A stretch of 64,000 bases of DNA from Streptomyces mirabilis (GTDB taxonomy: Bacteria; Actinomycetota; Actinomycetes; Streptomycetales; Streptomycetaceae), in the NCBI RefSeq assembly GCF_018310535.1, contig NZ_CP074102.1, positions 1,240,001-1,304,000 of the forward strand. Direction: 5' to 3'. Positions 62,403-64,000 of the stretch are shown here, piece by piece; the stretch's first letter is position 1, and each line of letters starts with the position of its first letter. A program made the translations under genes and the position numbers. The notes under the pieces were generated by a model, which was given only the letters and a program-made list of their open reading frames with translations, was not told where the DNA came from and ran no database searches.

Positions 62403-63611
62403 CTACGCGGCCACGGTCCCGAAGCGGATGTCGTACGACGCCGACGCGCCGGACAGCGTCCGGAGCAACCCCTCGGCCTCCGCTACCACCTCCTCCCGCT
62501 GGACCTTCGTGAGCCGGCCGAAGGGTTCGATGGTGAGCACATCCCCCTCCTGTCGCCACAGGCCCCCCAGGAATCCGTCGACGAGCAGCGTGCAGTACGC
62601 CTGGTTGCCGGCCCAGGTACGCCCTTTGAGACCGGCGGGCACCACCCGGGAGCGGTCGGCGTGCGAGAGGAGCAGGTTGTCGAACTCGGGCAGGAAACGG
62701 GGCGGGGCCGGGGTGTCGGAGTCGGGGCGGGGTGCGTCGGGGAGGTCGAAGAGTTCGACGCCGTTCTCGTCATGGAAGGTGAGCAGTCGCGGGCGGAGGC
62801 GTTCGAAGGCCTCGCGCAGCCTGGTCAGCCCCGCCCAGGTCTGCATGTCCTTGACGGAGGCGGGCCCGAACGCGGCGAGGTAGCGCAGGACGGCCGCGTC
62901 GGGGCCCGGGGACGGCTCGGTGGGACGGCCCAGCCAGTGTTCTGCGGTGGTCAGCGCGACCTGGCCGCTGCGGCCCCACAGTCCGCGCGGGGTGACCTGG
63001 ACGAGCGGCAGCCGGCAGCGGGCGGCGACCGAGAGCGCGAACGGGTCGGCGTCCGGCCAGTGGACGAGCAGTTCCTCACGTAGCTGTTTCATCGTGCGCG
63101 GCTCGGCCTCCACCAGCTCCCGAGCGATCACGGCGAGCCGGTCCAGGTCGACACCCGCGAGTCCCTTGCGGAAGTTGTTCAGCTCCCGGTCGCGGGCCCC
63201 CTGCACGAGCGGTCGCAGGGTGAGGGCGTCGTCGGCGGTGTGGGTGTGGATGGTGGAGCGCAGGGTCACGATGCGGACGACGGCACGGTCCTCCATGGCC
63301 GTCGACAGCTCCTCGGGCCGGAACCCTTCCAGCCGGGCGGCGAGGGCGTAGTACGGCGGCTTCACGTTCTGCGCCTGAAGACCCACGAGGTGCCGGACGG
63401 CGTCCGCGGCGCTACGACCGGCGGACCGGCGCAGGAGGAGCTGGCGGGCGAGGGTCGCGCGGTTGAGGGCGCGGGGGTCGAGCACGGGTGCGGGGTGGCC
63501 GCCGACGCCGCGCGCCCTGTTCCCGCCACCGACCGACTTCCCGCCACCGTTCCCGTTCGCGTTCCGGTTCCCGTTCTGGTTCCCGTCCACGCCGCTCGTC
63601 TTCGTCGTCAT
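62403..63611 (-). CDS. AlkZ/YcaQ-like winged-helix DNA glycosylase
   Basis: A 402-residue HTH_42-family protein. Core start: LNRATLARQLLLRRSAGR, then the key AVRHLVGLQAQNVKPPYYAL with the Q-x-Q arrangement that in AlkZ-type enzymes provides the catalytic glutamines (YcaQ has QxD). Further landmarks are VRIVTLRSTIHTHTADDALT and SVKDMQTWAGLTRLREAFER. The first 35 residues are a low-complexity Asn/Gly run (GNQNGNRNANGNGGG) encoded by GGTTCCCGTTC-type DNA repeats. Family members remove alkylated or crosslinked bases; some sit in antibiotic clusters as self-resistance genes. None is visible here. Confidence 0.85.
   Translation of the reverse strand: MTTKTSGVDGNQNGNRNANGNGGGKSVGGGNRARGVGGHPAPVLDPRALNRATLARQLLLRRSAGRSAADAVRHLVGLQAQNVKPPYYALAARLEGFRPEELSTAMEDRAVVRIVTLRSTIHTHTADDALTLRPLVQGARDRELNNFRKGLAGVDLDRLAVIARELVEAEPRTMKQLREELLVHWPDADPFALSVAARCRLPLVQVTPRGLWGRSGQVALTTAEHWLGRPTEPSPGPDAAVLRYLAAFGPASVKDMQTWAGLTRLREAFERLRPRLLTFHDENGVELFDLPDAPRPDSDTPAPPRFLPEFDNLLLSHADRSRVVPAGLKGRTWAGNQAYCTLLVDGFLGGLWRQEGDVLTIEPFGRLTKVQREEVVAEAEGLLRTLSGASASYDIRFGTVAA
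63548..63588 (-). repeat. Six-base repeats encoding an Asn/Gly tract
   Basis: Around 63548-63588 CGTTCCCGTTC-type hexamers recur (CCGTTC, CGTTCG, CGGTTC) and encode the Asn-Gly/Arg tract near the N-terminus of the glycosylase. Likely prone to slippage; it remains in frame. Confidence 0.6.
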
Positions 63612-63777
63612 GCTGTGCACGCTAACGGGGATTGCGGACACCTCCTGTCCGCAATCCGTGGGGCCTTCCACCGGAGCGCCCGCCCGGACAGTACGCCCAC
63701 CACCGCCCGCGACATTTGACCCGTATATCCTTCTCCGTGATCACAGCGACGTACTTGCGACATGGGAGGCAGCCGCA

Positions 63778-64000
63778 ATGTCCGAGCGACGCCCCCGTCC
63801 GTCCGCCAAGAACGGCAGAAAGCCCGTCTGGCGACGCGCCCTGAACCCACCGGCCGCGACCGGCGCGACACCCCCGGCGCCGCGCGCCGACCCGCCGGAG
63901 CCGGAACCCGCCACCGACAGCGTCGTACAGGCGGCCCTGTACCGCGACGGCGTACGGGTCTCGACCCCCGCCTCCCTCGCCGACACCTTCCGAGAGCTGC
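63778..64000 (+). CDS. corA: CorA-like magnesium/cobalt transporter, N-terminal part
   Basis: The frame runs off the window after 74 codons: MSERRPRPSAKNGRKPVWRR, a Pro/Ala-rich stretch, then VVQAALYRDGVRVSTPASLA and DTFREL. This start is what Streptomyces CorA-type magnesium transporters look like, with a basic arm before the cytoplasmic domain; the membrane part and GMN motif would lie beyond 64000. GGGAGG precedes the ATG by 8 bases. The call rests on memory of the family's N-terminus and is moderate. Confidence 0.65.
   Translation, partial: MSERRPRPSAKNGRKPVWRRALNPPAATGATPPAPRADPPEPEPATDSVVQAALYRDGVRVSTPASLADTFREL

Overview
The window is 64 kb of very GC-rich DNA with Streptomyces-style genes: strong third-position GC, many GTG starts behind GGAGG-type sites, rare TTA codons, a SpoIIE-type phosphatase, a LAL-type LuxR regulator, a Hanks kinase and a GH46 chitosanase. 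It reads as a stretch of Streptomyces chromosome in which an eroded accessory part (about 1-26 kb) joins a well-ordered metabolic part (about 26-64 kb).

Region 1 (1-6.3 kb) is a decaying aromatic-catabolism operon: a DoxX-like membrane protein, a multiply frameshifted amidohydrolase, an intact TfdB-like flavin hydroxylase, a VOC dioxygenase fragment fused by deletion to the back half of an MhpA-like hydroxylase, an alcohol dehydrogenase remnant, and a coiled-coil gene broken by a 28-bp tandem duplication. Region 2 (6.7-12 kb) is an intact P450 operon (3Fe-4S ferredoxin, ferredoxin reductase, P450 with a TTA codon, zinc alcohol dehydrogenase), followed by a 48-codon ORF coupled to a diacylglycerol-kinase-type lipid kinase. 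Region 3 (12-17.5 kb) has an N-truncated HdeD-like gene, a TetR regulator, a PAS-PAS-GAF-SpoIIE-ATPase phosphatase and five decayed type I-E-like CRISPR repeats with no cas genes.

Region 4 (17.6-21.7 kb) is the most unusual locus: a transmembrane Ser/Thr kinase followed on the same strand by an FHA domain fused to a flavin monooxygenase. Region 5 (22.1-26.1 kb) is a nested mobile element: an IS701-family insertion flanked by CTAG duplications, with its transposase gene split by a large-serine-recombinase element. The outer IS landed on the stop codon of a siderophore-synthetase gene. Region 6 (26-38.6 kb) holds two divergent IucA/IucC synthetases, a VWA protein with a membrane partner, an HxlR regulator with a twin operator next to an AlaA-like aminotransferase, a histidine phosphatase, a thioesterase, an HxlR/MFS efflux pair, and a chitosanase behind a palindrome.

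Region 7 (38.6-51 kb) is a coherent purine-to-glycerate module: nucleobase permease, 8-oxoguanine deaminase-like enzyme, uricase, 5-hydroxyisourate hydrolase, OHCU decarboxylase, an HTH regulator, hydroxypyruvate isomerase, tartronate semialdehyde reductase, catalase and glyoxylate carboligase. Two shared operator-like motifs tie it together: TCAACA-N3-TGTTGA over the uricase-operon and catalase promoters, and TTCCG-N5-CGGAA upstream of hyi and gcl. Region 8 (51-64 kb) has a zinc-ribbon protein with a degenerate Mrr-like domain, two overlapping acyl-CoA synthetase genes with a divergent GAF-LuxR regulator, the LAL regulator, a secreted trypsin-like protease, a tautomerase, a divergent LysR/LysE pair, an AlkZ-like glycosylase and the start of corA.

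No rRNA or tRNA gene was seen. All calls come from reading the sequence; no database search or structure prediction was run.
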